From: Progne subis subis
Taxonomy: Eukaryota; Chordata; Aves; Passeriformes; Hirundinidae
Length of the DNA stretch: 64,000 nt
Reading direction: 5' to 3'
NCBI GenBank assembly: GCA_022316685.1
Contig: JAKJHU010000159.1
Coordinates: 248,001-312,000, forward strand
Shown here: positions 10,703 through 21,309 of the stretch, piece after piece
Layout: the number at the start of each line of letters is the position of its first letter
Position numbering within the stretch: position 1 is the first letter of the stretch
Program-made: the position numbers and the translations under genes
The notes under the pieces: model-generated
What the model was told of the DNA's origin: nothing
What the model saw: only the letters and a program-made list of their open reading frames with translations
Database searches by the model: none

Positions 10703-10780
10703 GGACCACAATGAGGTCTCCTCTCAATCTTGTTTTCTTCAAGCTGAACAACCTGAGTGACCTCAGCTGCTCCTGAAGCC
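10703..10780 (-). mobile_element. CR1 LINE, antisense, part right of inserted LTR
   Basis: CACAATGAGGTCTCCTCTCA, TCTTCAAGCTGAACAACC and AGTGACCTCAGCTGCTCCT continue the CR1 interrupted at 9623. In the family these follow directly after the segment on the left side of the LTR. Confidence 0.8.
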
Positions 10781-13189
10781 TTGAATAAACATCTTCTATT
10801 CTGTTTTAAGACATCTCAAAACTTGCTGAGATTTTCAGTCTTGGCAAGGTTAAATTTCCACACACCTTGGGATCCCAGAGACATTTCCAAAGGCAATAAG
10901 GGCAGAAGTCAGTAGGAGTTATGGCCACAGCAATGGGTCATGGGGATGGAGAAGTCCTTGAGGACAACCTGGGCTCATTCCAGCAGCCTCATCCAGCCAA
11001 ATGCCAAGATCAAGGACCACGGGCTGTGCTCACAGAACATAATACTATTTTCCAGCTCACAATGGGTTGTAAATAGGAATTTGGGAGATGAATGGCAACC
11101 AGCCATGACCTCCCAACACAACACTGTGACAAGAGCAGCCTTTGGCCAGCTGACCAAGGGAGAAGTGAGTGGGAGTGAAAAGCAATTCTCTGTTTACAGA
11201 GAGAGTTGGTCAAGCTGGTGTTGCTGAATTTGCGTCACTTTGTGGCTGATCTTTTTCAAAAGGTCACTGGAGGTTCTGGTAAATACTGCATTAGAAGTTA
11301 AGAAGAGAAAGTTCCCTTATTAAATGAGACATAAAGAGGTCATGCTGTTTATTGAAAAATATTAAAATAAGAAAACAGTGCCTAGGTTGTGGCACAGACC
11401 TACCTGCACCAGAGGAAACTGTGCCTGTTCAAGCTTTTCAATCTAGCAGAGAAAGGCACAACAAATACCAGAAGCAGAAAACCGAAGACCAGAAAAATCC
11501 AGATCAGAGGAAAGTCACACATTATTAACAATGATTAATCACTGAAACAAACTATACAGGGAGGAGACAGAATCTCATCTCCTGATGTTTTCAGAGCAAA
11601 TGTATTTGCTTTCTCAGGCAAGATGCTTTCAGTAAACATATGTTATTGATCCTGATACAGGAAGAACCAATAGAATTTAAGAAAGTGTTCAAAAATATGA
11701 CTTAATGACGCCTATTCTCTTATCTCTTCTTCTAAAGCTTTTATGAGTCTATGAATTGTACCTAATTAGCAATAGTTAGTCATTACAGAGATAATGAGAA
11801 CACCCTGGTTAGATCAGAACCAAGATAATTTGCATAGAACACCTCCAAACAAGCAAAAAAGTCTGCCAGACAAAAAATTACTATCAATTGACTATGGGAG
11901 GAGTGAAAATATCTTTTTCCTCTGCCCCATTGAGCTTTATCCTCATTTTGTCTCAGGGAGTTTGTTCTGGCCTTGACATCTTTGGTCTGGGACACTTTGT
12001 GTTTTCACACCTGTCATTTTGCTTGCAAACCTTTTAAAAAAATTATATTGTCTCAAAATGTACAATCTCCCCAGCTTGCTCTTTGTTGCGGAGGCCGAAT
12101 GCAATGCCTGAGTTCCTTTTCAGTCTGACTGTTCAACTCTGCTTAAAAGCATCACTTAGGAGATGTCCCATATGGGCACCCAAAGGTAGTGGATATTCAG
12201 ATGATTAAAGGAAGAGAGTAATACATTGGTATTTGATAACAGCACGAATATTGAGGGCTGTCATATAATGCCTGTGCAGGAGTTGGTTTATGTTAACGTG
12301 ATCTCAGAGAGAATTATACAGTCCAAAATTATAGCATCACTGTTATTATTTTTATGACATTATTAAATAATGCCAAGATTTGCATTTTAAGCCATTTTCT
12401 TCCCTTAACTAGCTAATCTTCACCCAGAACAATGCCCTGTAACAATATATAATGCAAAGCCTATCAGGCTGGGAACAGAATGATTCTGGGGGTTGGAGCA
12501 TTAATTAGGAGCAACAGGATTCTGATTTATTCTATTCCCATTCATCAACATGCCTTGGATCCTCTTTTTCTGATCTGGTTTCTGTTGTTTACCTGCTTTT
12601 CTCTGGCCTGTTAGTAAAGCATCCAGGATTCCCAAGCAATCTCCTACCTAAATACTGCCAGACTTTGAATGGATTCATTTCCAAGAAGAGATGAAAGCAG
12701 CACAGTTGTTCCAAAATGGGCATAGGCCAGAACACTCAATGCTCACAGCCAACTGCTCATGAACTGTCTACACACCAAGAGTTATTGGCAGGCAGCGTAT
12801 GGCGAATGTGCTGCTCTTCAGAAAACTGTGATCTCTTTGTGAGCCACTTTTAAGTAGATAAACAGACCAAATGGTTTGTTATGAATTATACAGGCTATTT
12901 CTATATGTCACCAGATGTGTTTCAGTGTAAAATCACCAGTCTGCAATGATTAGTTATCAAGTTGGAGATGAGGAGAGCTTGGACAGGCATTTTCAGCTTT
13001 CTGGCTTTTAAACCCTTGCCAAGCTAAATCAAATTATGCCCAGATATCAAATTGTGCCTAATAAACTCCAGTGCTGACAATGAGCACCTGTGTTTTTCAC
13101 TGCTGTGTCCCAGTGTTGCAGCAAAGATTCATAGAGAAGAGGAATTGTTGCGTGTGAGCATAAAAGTGACCACTGCACTTGCTCCAGTA
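10781..13189. other. Unique sequence, no gene recognised
   Basis: About 2.4 kb without recognised repeats or exons. 12.2-12.45 kb is AT-rich and clean of repeats. Overlapping short frames on both strands near 11.0 kb have no recognisable motif. Confidence 0.5.
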
Positions 13190-13301
13190 GTTGCTGGCCA
13201 CCACAATGTTATTGATGCAAGTCAGATGAGGAAGCGTGGAGGTTTGTTGCTGGCCACCACAATGTTATTGATGCAAGTCAAATGAGGAAGCGTGGAGGTT
13301 T
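13190..13301. repeat. 56-bp tandem duplication, two copies
   Basis: The unit starting GTTGCTGGCCACCACAATG and ending GAAGCGTGGAGGTTT occurs at 13190-13245 and again at 13246-13301. There is one mismatch (CAGATGAGG versus CAAATGAGG). Such near-identity implies a recent duplication or an assembly duplication. Confidence 0.95.
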
Positions 13302-13576
13302 GTCCCCATGCTAAACACAGATGTGGATGCACATCATCCCTTGCCATGCTTGGAAGGTATCCTTGTTCTTGTGTGTAACTTCAGCTTTCCATCACAGTAA
13401 ATTTCTGCAATTTTTTTTCTAGACTTGTGTCCTGTAATTAACTTCAGATCAAGTTTTACCCCTTCACTCTTGAATTCAGGGAAGTACCTTACAATTTAAG
13501 AATATGGATGGACAGTCACACATAAGCTGTGAGCTTTTGTCATCTTCATGTAGTTTTCTCTCTCCAACAAAAAAAG

Positions 13577-14235
13577 CTCATAGAATTGTTTAGGTTGGAA
13601 AAGTCATCTAAGATCGAGTCCAACCTTTCTGACAGCAATTCCAAAGCTCCCCCTAAAGCCTGTCCCTAAGGGCCACACACAGCTTTTCAATCCCTCTGGG
13701 GATGGAGACTACCACTTCCCTGGACAGTCTGTTCCAATGCTTGACAACACTTTCCATGAAAAAAAAATTCTTAATGTCCAACCTAAACCTCCCCTGGTAC
13801 AACTGAAGGCCATTTCTTCTTGTGCTGCCCATTGTTCTCTGGGAGAAGAGATCAACCCCAACAGCTACACCCTTCTGGCTGGGAGTTGTAGAGATTGTTG
13901 TCTCCCTGATCCTCCTTTTTTCCAGGCTGAGCTCCCTCATCAGGTTTGTCCTCCAGCCCCTTTCCCAGCTCTGTTGCCTCCTGTGGCCATGTTCCAGCAC
14001 CTCAATGTCTTTCTCATTGTGATGGGTCCCAAACTGACCCCAGGACTCCAGGTGTGGCCTCCCCAGTGCCCAGCAGAGAGGGACAGTCACTGCCCTGGTC
14101 CTGCTGGCCACACTGTGGCTGATCCAAGCCAGGTGCCTTTGGCCTTTTTGCCCACTTGTACATGTGATGGCTCATGTTCAACCAAATCAACACCTCCAGA
14201 TCCTTCATCACCAGGAAGCTTTCCAGACACAGGAG
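13577..14235 (-). mobile_element. CR1 LINE 3' fragment, antisense, about 660 bp
   Basis: This is one of the longest CR1 pieces here. Tail TCATAGAATTGTTTAGGTTG is followed by GCCTGTCCCTAAGGGCCACA, CCTCTGGGGATGGAGAC, TCCAACCTAAACCTCCCCTG, CCAGGCTGAGCTCCCTCA and CCCAAACTGACCCCAGGACT, then CCAGGTGTGGCCTCCCCAGT. The minus strand retains ORF2 end residues ([20 protein letters not shown]) with frame breaks. The open 169-codon frame on the plus strand over the same bases is the uninformative opposite strand. Confidence 0.92.
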
Positions 14236-16719
14236 TCTTTAGATGAGGTTTACCTCAGAGGGGAATAAGTCCAAGCAAGAAATACCTGGGAAGTTCATTT
14301 GGGAAAGGCAGTGGGGAACCCAATCCCTGAAAAGCCAACTGTATAGAACACAAGAGCATGTTAAAAAACCCCATCCTTCCCTCTCCCCCATGCCATAATT
14401 TCTGCTTGAATAGCAGGCTGATTGATGCTGGGGTGCTCACCCAGGCTGGAAGGTGAACTTTGTCTTCATCCTTACACAGCCTGATTTTAATTTAACATTT
14501 CTCTTTCGCCCATGTGGGTTCCTGTCCCTGCCCTGCTCTGTGAGTTCACTGGGTTGTATGAGTTATATGCTAATCATTCTGCCAGGGCTGGGCTCATCCA
14601 TCATCTGGGCTCCAGTGGGTGGATGAAGCTGGGTGGCTGTCCTCCTCACTCCACAGCCCCCAGCAGTCTGGAGGAACAGGCTGGTGGGCAGAGTTAGACC
14701 TGCGGGGAAAAGGGGAGGAGGGTTTACTTGGTGGAGTAGAAAGGGCAATGGGATGCCCATTCCTCTCCACCATGCTGGAAGTACATCTCCTCTCTCCACG
14801 CAACTTTTCCTCCAGACAAAACGATCGTCCCCAAGCCCAGTGTGAGGGTGGGGTGCTGGAGAGCTCCAGAAAACAGCATCAGTGTCAGTAAACTGTCAGG
14901 AAGTTGCCTTGCTCATCACAGGGTTTGGGTACCTGCCAAGGACCCTACAGTAATTCAGGTGAGTTTCTTCCCTGCTAAATGAGTTTACAGTGATGAATAG
15001 TGTTTTCTGGGTAATTTAATAATATTAATGAGATCTCATTAGGCTGGCATTCATTAACATTCTTGAAGGTGTATCCCCTGCTGGCACTCTTTGGAAAGAC
15101 TGGGATGGAAAAGGAAAACCAATATCCTAATTCATTCACATCCCTAAATACTTCCAATGAGGCAAAGGTTTTAAAGCACTTTATTGGTTTGGTTTATTTA
15201 ATTTACGTCGCTCTTTGTGTACTGTGGTTTTATTTCCTACACAGGCAGTAAAGCCAATATTGTTTAGCCAAAAGTGCCCCCAAGAAAAATGATATTAGAA
15301 TTAGAAGTAGATATCAAATGTCCAGAATTATTATTATGACTATTATGGTCCAAGAATCAGATGATGGAAATGCAATAATTTACTCAAAATAAATCTGTCT
15401 CCAGAGCTCAAGTAACCTCTCTGTATGAGATAGCAGGGCTGATAGCACTGGTAGCTGTCATCTCTGCCACTGCTCCAGCTATTGAAAAGGCTGGAAAGAG
15501 AAAAGGTATTCACAGAGTTTATTTTGATCTCTCAGAATGAGACTGTCTCCTTGATTTCCATTAAATTGCACCTCTCACTCTGTGGAACTCTCTTTTCTTT
15601 TTTTGCTCTGCAGGACACATGAAGGTAACAATCATTACCACCAACAAACAGAATAACAGGATCAGGACAAAGAATCATTCCAGAAATTAAGGTGCTGCCA
15701 TGATGTTCTAGGAAATCCACAGTGGCAAACTGAAAGGGAAATTTAGGTTAAAATTTCTATTCAAACAGAAATCTCTCAAAATATATTTCTGTGCTTCATG
15801 TTCTCACTGGCCAGATCATAACATTGTGTGCAGTTTAATTTTCTGAGCAAATGACAGTTTTCTGCAGAATTTTTATTTGGAAACCAGTGCAGGAGATACA
15901 AACTTTAACTCATGTGCTCCCTGATATTCACTTTATTTAATTTCTCCCAAATTTTCCTATTCACATAATTTGTCCATACCTTTAAAGAAACCCTTATTCT
16001 CAGAAGCTCGTACAGTCAATTGAAAAGTGCCTCATTTTTAAGAGAAACTCCTATTTGCAGTAAATATTGACTTCAATTTCTGAAAAAACCCTCAACTCAT
16101 CCTTTATAAAACTGAAATTTCAACTTTTAAATATTTTTAATTCTTTTTATGTTGTATGGTGATGAGTACAATTTTGGATGGCAAAGACTTAAACAAGCTG
16201 TTTCTGTGTTAGAACACCAAAAAAAAGTGTAGACAAAAGAAGTGATATTTTTAATAAAATGCGTTATTTGAGAGAAATCCTCCCACATTTTTCATCACAA
16301 ATTTCAGATAGGTTTGTTGGGGTTTTTTTGGTGGTGTTTTTTTTTTTTTTTTTTTTAAACGCCAGCTGTAGTTTACCTCTGGTACCAGAATGAAACCCCT
16401 ATCATGATAAAAGCCTCCACATCCTCAGAGCTCATATTTCATGCCATTTTTGCACCAGAAGAGTGAATAATTCAGCAGATTGGAGTAATGAATCATTTTC
16501 TCATCCCAAGGTGGCTGCTGCTCACGATGATTAATACTGATTTATGTATTACTCATGACTGTCTCAACCAGGTCAGGGCCTCGCTGTGTGACATCCTGGA
16601 TGGGAGACACTGAATAAACACTTCCTGCCCCAAATTGCTTCCAGTGTAAGGTTTTGTTCTTTTGGCCCTCGCCAGTGGGTAACTGACCTTAGTGAGCAGC
16701 CAACTTTCACCCACACCAG
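14236..16719. other. Unique sequence, no gene recognised
   Basis: No exon or repeat family is recognised. 14.5-14.9 kb is GC-richer, with several overlapping short frames on both strands but no splice context. 15.8-16.3 kb is AT-rich. A T run lies at 16337-16356. Confidence 0.45.
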
Positions 16720-16804
16720 CCTTGGAGAAGGGTGGGGAAGAGAGAAGAAAGGAAGGAAGAGAGGAGAGGAAAGGAAAAGAGAGAGGAGAGGTAATAGGGG
16801 AAAG
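16720..16804. repeat. Purine-rich (GGAAGA) tract
   Basis: The plus strand is almost pure A/G, with GGAAGG, AGAGGAGAGG and GGAAAAG motifs. It is a low-complexity tract. Confidence 0.85.
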
Positions 16805-17133
16805 GTCTTCTGATTGCATAAAAACCTTGCCAGTTTATCCTACCTTTGATAAACACCAGTTACTTTTTGTTGTTGTTGTTGTTTTTTCAGCAGCTTTACC
16901 TCATGTCACCTGGAAAAAAAACTATGATGAGATGTCGTTGGAAACAAGGGACCCAGAAAGAAGCATTTCCAGGCTTCTTGACAGTGTTGTTGGGAGCTGC
17001 AGTTACATTATTCAGCTCCCCATGCTGGGATGTGTTTGGACTTTCTGACAGGCTGAAGTCCCTGGCCAGCAAGGAGCAGAGAGATGAAACACAGTTTATG
17101 CACAGCTCCATTTCTGTGCCTTTATTAATCCTT

Positions 17134-17260
17134 AAAAAAACCAAACAAACAAAAAAGCCAACAAAAACAAACAAACAAACAAAAAAAAAAACAAAACAAA
17201 CAACAACAAAAAAAAACCAAAAAACCCCCAACAAACAAACAACAACAACAATAATATATT
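17134..17260. repeat. A/C-rich simple repeat (CAAA/AACA)
   Basis: Imperfect CAAA, AACA and A runs with short C runs extend from AAAAAAACCAAACAAAC to CAACAACAACAATAAT. The frames read through it encode only lysine, threonine, asparagine and glutamine, or Phe/Val/Cys/Leu-rich runs on the other strand, and are not genes. Confidence 0.92.
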
Positions 17261-18145
17261 TTCAATATAACAATGCCACCAGTGATGGAATCTCTGCAAA
17301 GGTAACAGTTTGCACCCAGGAGGAGAAGTGGGCACTGGACAACTGTGAGAAAATCACACCACCACTGCATCTTCTCAAAAAAGCAAAATGGACTGGACTT
17401 TCTGAGGCACACTAGACATTTAAAAAAAAAAAAAAAAATCATGTATTTGCTTGTAAGTGGAGATTATGTCTTATGACCTCCCATTTTCTCAGAACATTGG
17501 AGAAACCTGTTGCTGTTGTTGTTATTTTTATTGTTATTGCTGTTGTTTCATGATTATTACTAGAAAATAATTGTGTTAATATAATTAAATTAAGCATTAT
17601 TATTATTATGTCCCAAGCACAGATTAAAAGGGTTATTATCAAACAAAAAGGATAAAAATATAAAAATGAGGAAGTCTTGGTCCATGACATGGGACTGCCC
17701 TGATCTCCCTGGCATCTCTCCAGCCCATCCAGATGCTGTTTCCACACTCAAACAGGAGCAGGAAAGGGTGGTTGGTACCTTTTGAAAAAGTGTTGCTTCT
17801 CTTCTGATCCTCATACTGTGCTCAGATTTCTCTCTTTGCTCATCCTGCCTCACACATGACACCTGGGAGTGCTGTACTCAGTGGTGTGTGATACTTTTTA
17901 ACCCAGAATCTCATCCTTCTGCCTTCCTTGACAGGTGTTTTTACCTGGTCAGCTTTGGAGGGTTAAAAATTAAGCTCATGTGAATTGGAGACAGTAGAGT
18001 TTACCCACAACTATCTTTCTCATCCCTGTCACTCCATAGTGAGGAATGGGATTTTTCTTCAAGAATCCTCTGCGATTTTTCTCCCTGAAGGGAAAAAAAA
18101 TTAACTCAAGGGAACCTGACTCACACATGCCCAGCTCAGATGTGA
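17261..18145. other. Unique sequence with AT-rich part, no gene recognised
   Basis: A poly(A) run at 17422-17438 is followed by GTTGTTATT/TTATTATTATT-type low complexity to about 17610. The rest is unremarkable. Confidence 0.5.
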
Positions 18146-18146
18146 A

Positions 18147-18449
18147 GTGGTATCTGCAGGCTGGGATCAAGCCTCATCTATAAATAGGACAGTTTGGCTG
18201 TGGAATAAAGTCCTCTTATCTGTGGGTGATGACCCTGTAAAGGATGCCCTGAAGGAGCGAGATAACTTTATGATTCAAGAGTATCTGTCCCAAAATATTC
18301 AGAAACTGCAGCTGCAGGGCTACACCAGCGATGCATCGATACCAGCAGAGCGTCTCCTCCACTGTTTCCTGCTCAAACAAGTATCATTCATTTTATTGTC
18401 CTACACCAGGGAGGAACAACCCAGCGCCACAAATGCCTCCAGTCAGTGA
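18147..18449 (+). other. 100-codon open frame, possible exon or relic; unrecognised
   Basis: I do not recognise the product. The stretch from about 18225 to 18395 reads DDPVKDALKERDNF, then MIQEYLSQNIQKLQLQGYTS and AERLLHCFLLKQ. This balanced, helix-prone composition with protein-like codon choice is unusual among the open frames here. A perfect TATAAATA lies inside the frame at 18179-18186, with a TGACTCA about 60 bases upstream. No strong splice acceptor precedes the protein-like part. It may be an exon fragment, a decayed pseudogene, or chance. Confidence 0.2.
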
Positions 18450-18867
18450 TTAGAATAACAGAGGTTTTTTTGTTTTTTTTTTTTTCAAAAAAAAGGTAAT
18501 TTCAGCCTGCAGTTTCGGCCAGAGAGCCCAAAAACAGTGGTGTCAATTTATCCTGATCAATAATTTCTCCCTAAAAAAAACCTGCTGTCCCAAGTTCATG
18601 TGCATATTCTAAACTTGGAGTGTCCCATAAAAAAAACCTTTTAGGAACCTTTTTTTTTTTTTTGGTGGGTCTCCAGACCCCTTCTCATTACTTTTCTCCA
18701 GGACAATTAACTCACAGACACACATTTATCTATTATTGTTATACAAAGGCCCCATAAAAATACTTGTCTTTGACAACTACATTCCAAATGGAAATATTAT
18801 TCTTTCTCCTTGACATTGACCCACAAATGTCCTGTTGTCTGCACAAATCTGTGCTACAGACTGTTCC
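18450..18867. other. Unique sequence with T runs
   Basis: Interrupted T runs at 18466-18486 and 18651-18664. No gene is recognised. Confidence 0.5.
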
Positions 18868-18941
18868 CCTCTCAGGGGTTGCAACTAGGTGATTTTTAAG
18901 GTCCCTTCCAACCCAAACCATTCTATATTTTTATGATTCTC
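18868..18941 (+). mobile_element. CR1 LINE 3' tail, short
   Basis: The terminal CR1 tail in sense orientation: GGGGTTGCAACTAGGTGATT, TTTAAGGTCCCTTCCAACCC and AAACCATTCTATATTTTTATGATTCT (split here only for length). It is severely 5'-truncated. Confidence 0.88.
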
Positions 18942-21057
18942 CACCTTCCCTCCTCTACTGGATGATCCAGCTTAGAACTCAAAATACCTGCAAGCCAGCA
19001 CAACATTTTCTTTTGCCTCCTTCCTTGTTCCTGTCACAAACAGCATTTCTTGATTGCCATACACACCCTGAATGTCCATCAGCTCCAGACCAGGTTTGTC
19101 TCTCATCCACCCATCCAAATTGTGCCTTGGTTTTGCAGATCCCCCCTGGCCACTAACTTTACAACCTCCCTTTTCTGACCCCTCTGCCAAACCAGTGGGC
19201 CGAGGTCTTTTACATCTCCCCCAGGGGATTTTTCTCTGCATCCCTCTCATGTAACATTGGAAAAGTCAATTGCTCAGGCTATTTTTACACATCTCTGTTG
19301 AGTCCGGCAGTTCCCTGTGTACATAAAGATACTGTGCAGTTTTTTAAACACTGCCTTGCTTCTCACCTCCCAGATTTTCTGCTGTCAAGGAGCAAAACCT
19401 TCCTCGTGGACAAGATTCCTCCCTACCCAGTAACCCTGTGCCCTTCTCAAGCGTGAGCATCAGCTTGAGAGCCCAGCAGGCACCAAGCCCTGAGATTCAG
19501 GGCAGGATTCATTTTACCAATCCTGCTACACCTATCATAGAAACATCTATACCACAGCTCTTTGCCTGGAATTTCCCTGTACAATCAGTGGGGGGGGAAA
19601 AAAACAAACAAACAAACAACAAAAACAAACAAACAAACAAACAAACAAACAAACAAAACTCCAGGGTCCAGCTGACCAACTTTATTTTGGGATGACTATT
19701 CCTAATGACAAGAGGCATTGTACATAGCTCTACAATGCTCCACTGCCTGAACTGACTGGATCCTTCCCAATTAGCTGAGGGCAGGAGCTTCCTGTGAAGA
19801 CATCACACGTAGATGAGACCTGCTTAGATTACCAACTGTAAAAAGAATTTGCTGCTGTCAAGTGCACCACTTTTTTCTTTATTTTTTTTTTTTCCCACCG
19901 TGAGGTGAAAGCATTTAACATCTTTGCAGAAGAAGCCACTGGCAAGGTGTAGGCTCTGAATACCAATCCAGAAATAACACTCAAAGAACTGACTGCTTCC
20001 TTGGGAATGAAAGTTCAGATGGAAAATTTATGTGCATTCAGCCCGGGCCTTTTATTCAGCATCCACAACAATTTCCATACAGGACATTTTGGGTTAATTA
20101 GGTCACCTCAGATTAGTCACAGTTCTCCTAACGAATGTTTTTAAGTAGGTTTCCCTTCTTAGAACTCTGTGGGACTAGTAAGAGTCTCGTCAAAATACAT
20201 GGACATAATAGCCTTTTCTGGGCTAGGGCTTTACGAAGTTTATTTAGAGAACACTATTTAAAAAAAATCCAAGTTCTGGTTCAGCTCCCTGTGAGCACGA
20301 GGAAATAAATAGTGTCCCTGTAGTGCAAAGATGTGTCCCTGGAAGTAAACAAAATAAGGGATACTTGCCATCTCTGCCCTTTGACTTCGGACCTCCAGAA
20401 CAGACTGATGGCAGGTTTCCCACAGACTCAATAAAATGTGTCCATTATTGCAGTCTGTAAAGTAGAGCTCTGAGGTCACATTATCCTGCAGAAAATACTC
20501 AGAGGAGGGGGAAAAGGTGGGTTTTTTTGGTGGTTTTTTTTTTTGTTTTTTTTTTTTAATGTGAATGCTGTTTCATGTCACCCATGCCAGCCTAGATCAG
20601 CCACCCCTTGTCCCTGGCTGTCACACTGACCATTGCAACTCAGACATTTCCTGAACTGATGGCAAAGATTTTGTGGGATGTTATAGGCCCATGTCTAGTG
20701 GTGATCTTTGTGTGTGTTCCCCAGTGTCATGGCCCATACATCTGGGGGTCCAGCCACTACAAATCCCTTTGGAACCATCTCTAAGAGAACTGCAGCTGTC
20801 CCTGTGTTTATGGTTGGGCACAGACACAGTTGGGAGCTATGGAATGTCCTTCAAACCTGGCTATTAACAAGCCCATGTCCATCAAAAATTCTCAGTGACA
20901 ATGGTCCTCCTGCTGGCTGAGCTGACCTTGGAGATGTTTCAGCATGAGTTCACCAAGTGTGCATTGGGGCTGGGTGAGGTTGTTCTCATGTCACACTCTC
21001 TGGATGGATACAGTAGTGTGTTGCCTATTCTTTTTCAGCCTTCTGAGTTTGCATTTT
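18942..21057. other. Unique sequence, no gene recognised
   Basis: Apart from the AACA repeat at 19598-19658 and T/G-rich stretches at about 19870-19894 and 20521-20558, nothing is recognised. 20.64-21.05 kb could belong to the retroviral element next to it, but I see no confirmed viral motif there. Confidence 0.45.
19598..19658. repeat. (AACA)n microsatellite
   Basis: After a G run, AAACAAAC units repeat almost perfectly, including about nine consecutive AAAC units at the right end. Confidence 0.95.
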
Positions 21058-21309
21058 TGTAGTAGAGTTTCTCACGCATTGCAACACAAACAAAGTGATT
21101 GTTTTCGCATTCCTCCTTGGAGGAGGGACAATTGATGGACTTCTAGTTTGACCAGTGGGGTTGGAGAGGTGGCAACCTCATTCTCCAATCCCTGGTCATT
21201 GTCCAGGATCTATATAAATCGGGGCTGAGAAATAAATGCTTCCTTCTTTTTGCTCTTTTGCTCTGACAACTTGACTGCATGTCGTTCTTTTCATGTCCGT
21301 CTAGTGACA
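21058..21309 (+). mobile_element. Probable solo LTR, compact class II-like
   Basis: CTATATAAATCGGGGCTGAG carries a TATA box (TATATAAA, about 21211-21218), followed only about 20 bases later by AATAAA (21231-21236). A pyrimidine-rich U5-like segment then runs to GTCTAGTGACA. A poly(A) signal sitting right after the TATA box at the U3/R boundary is the arrangement of alpharetrovirus-type LTRs. The sequence right after the end (GTGGTGGCCGCTCC) starts like an isoleucine-tRNA primer site but does not continue as one. The 5' limit (TGTAGTAGAG) is a best guess. No gag, pol or env sequence is recognisable beside it. Confidence 0.6.

Noticed and set aside
13737..14246. 169-codon plus-strand frame
   Set aside because: It lies on the strand opposite an antisense CR1 ORF2 end.
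16846..17415. 189-codon open frame
   Set aside because: The middle is the A/C simple repeat (lysine/threonine/asparagine runs).
20708..20920. Retroviral integrase trace (frame ending KILSDNGPPAG, like the DNGP motif)
   Set aside because: Only the SDNGP stretch matches. The residues before and after do not follow integrase, and a stop comes just after.
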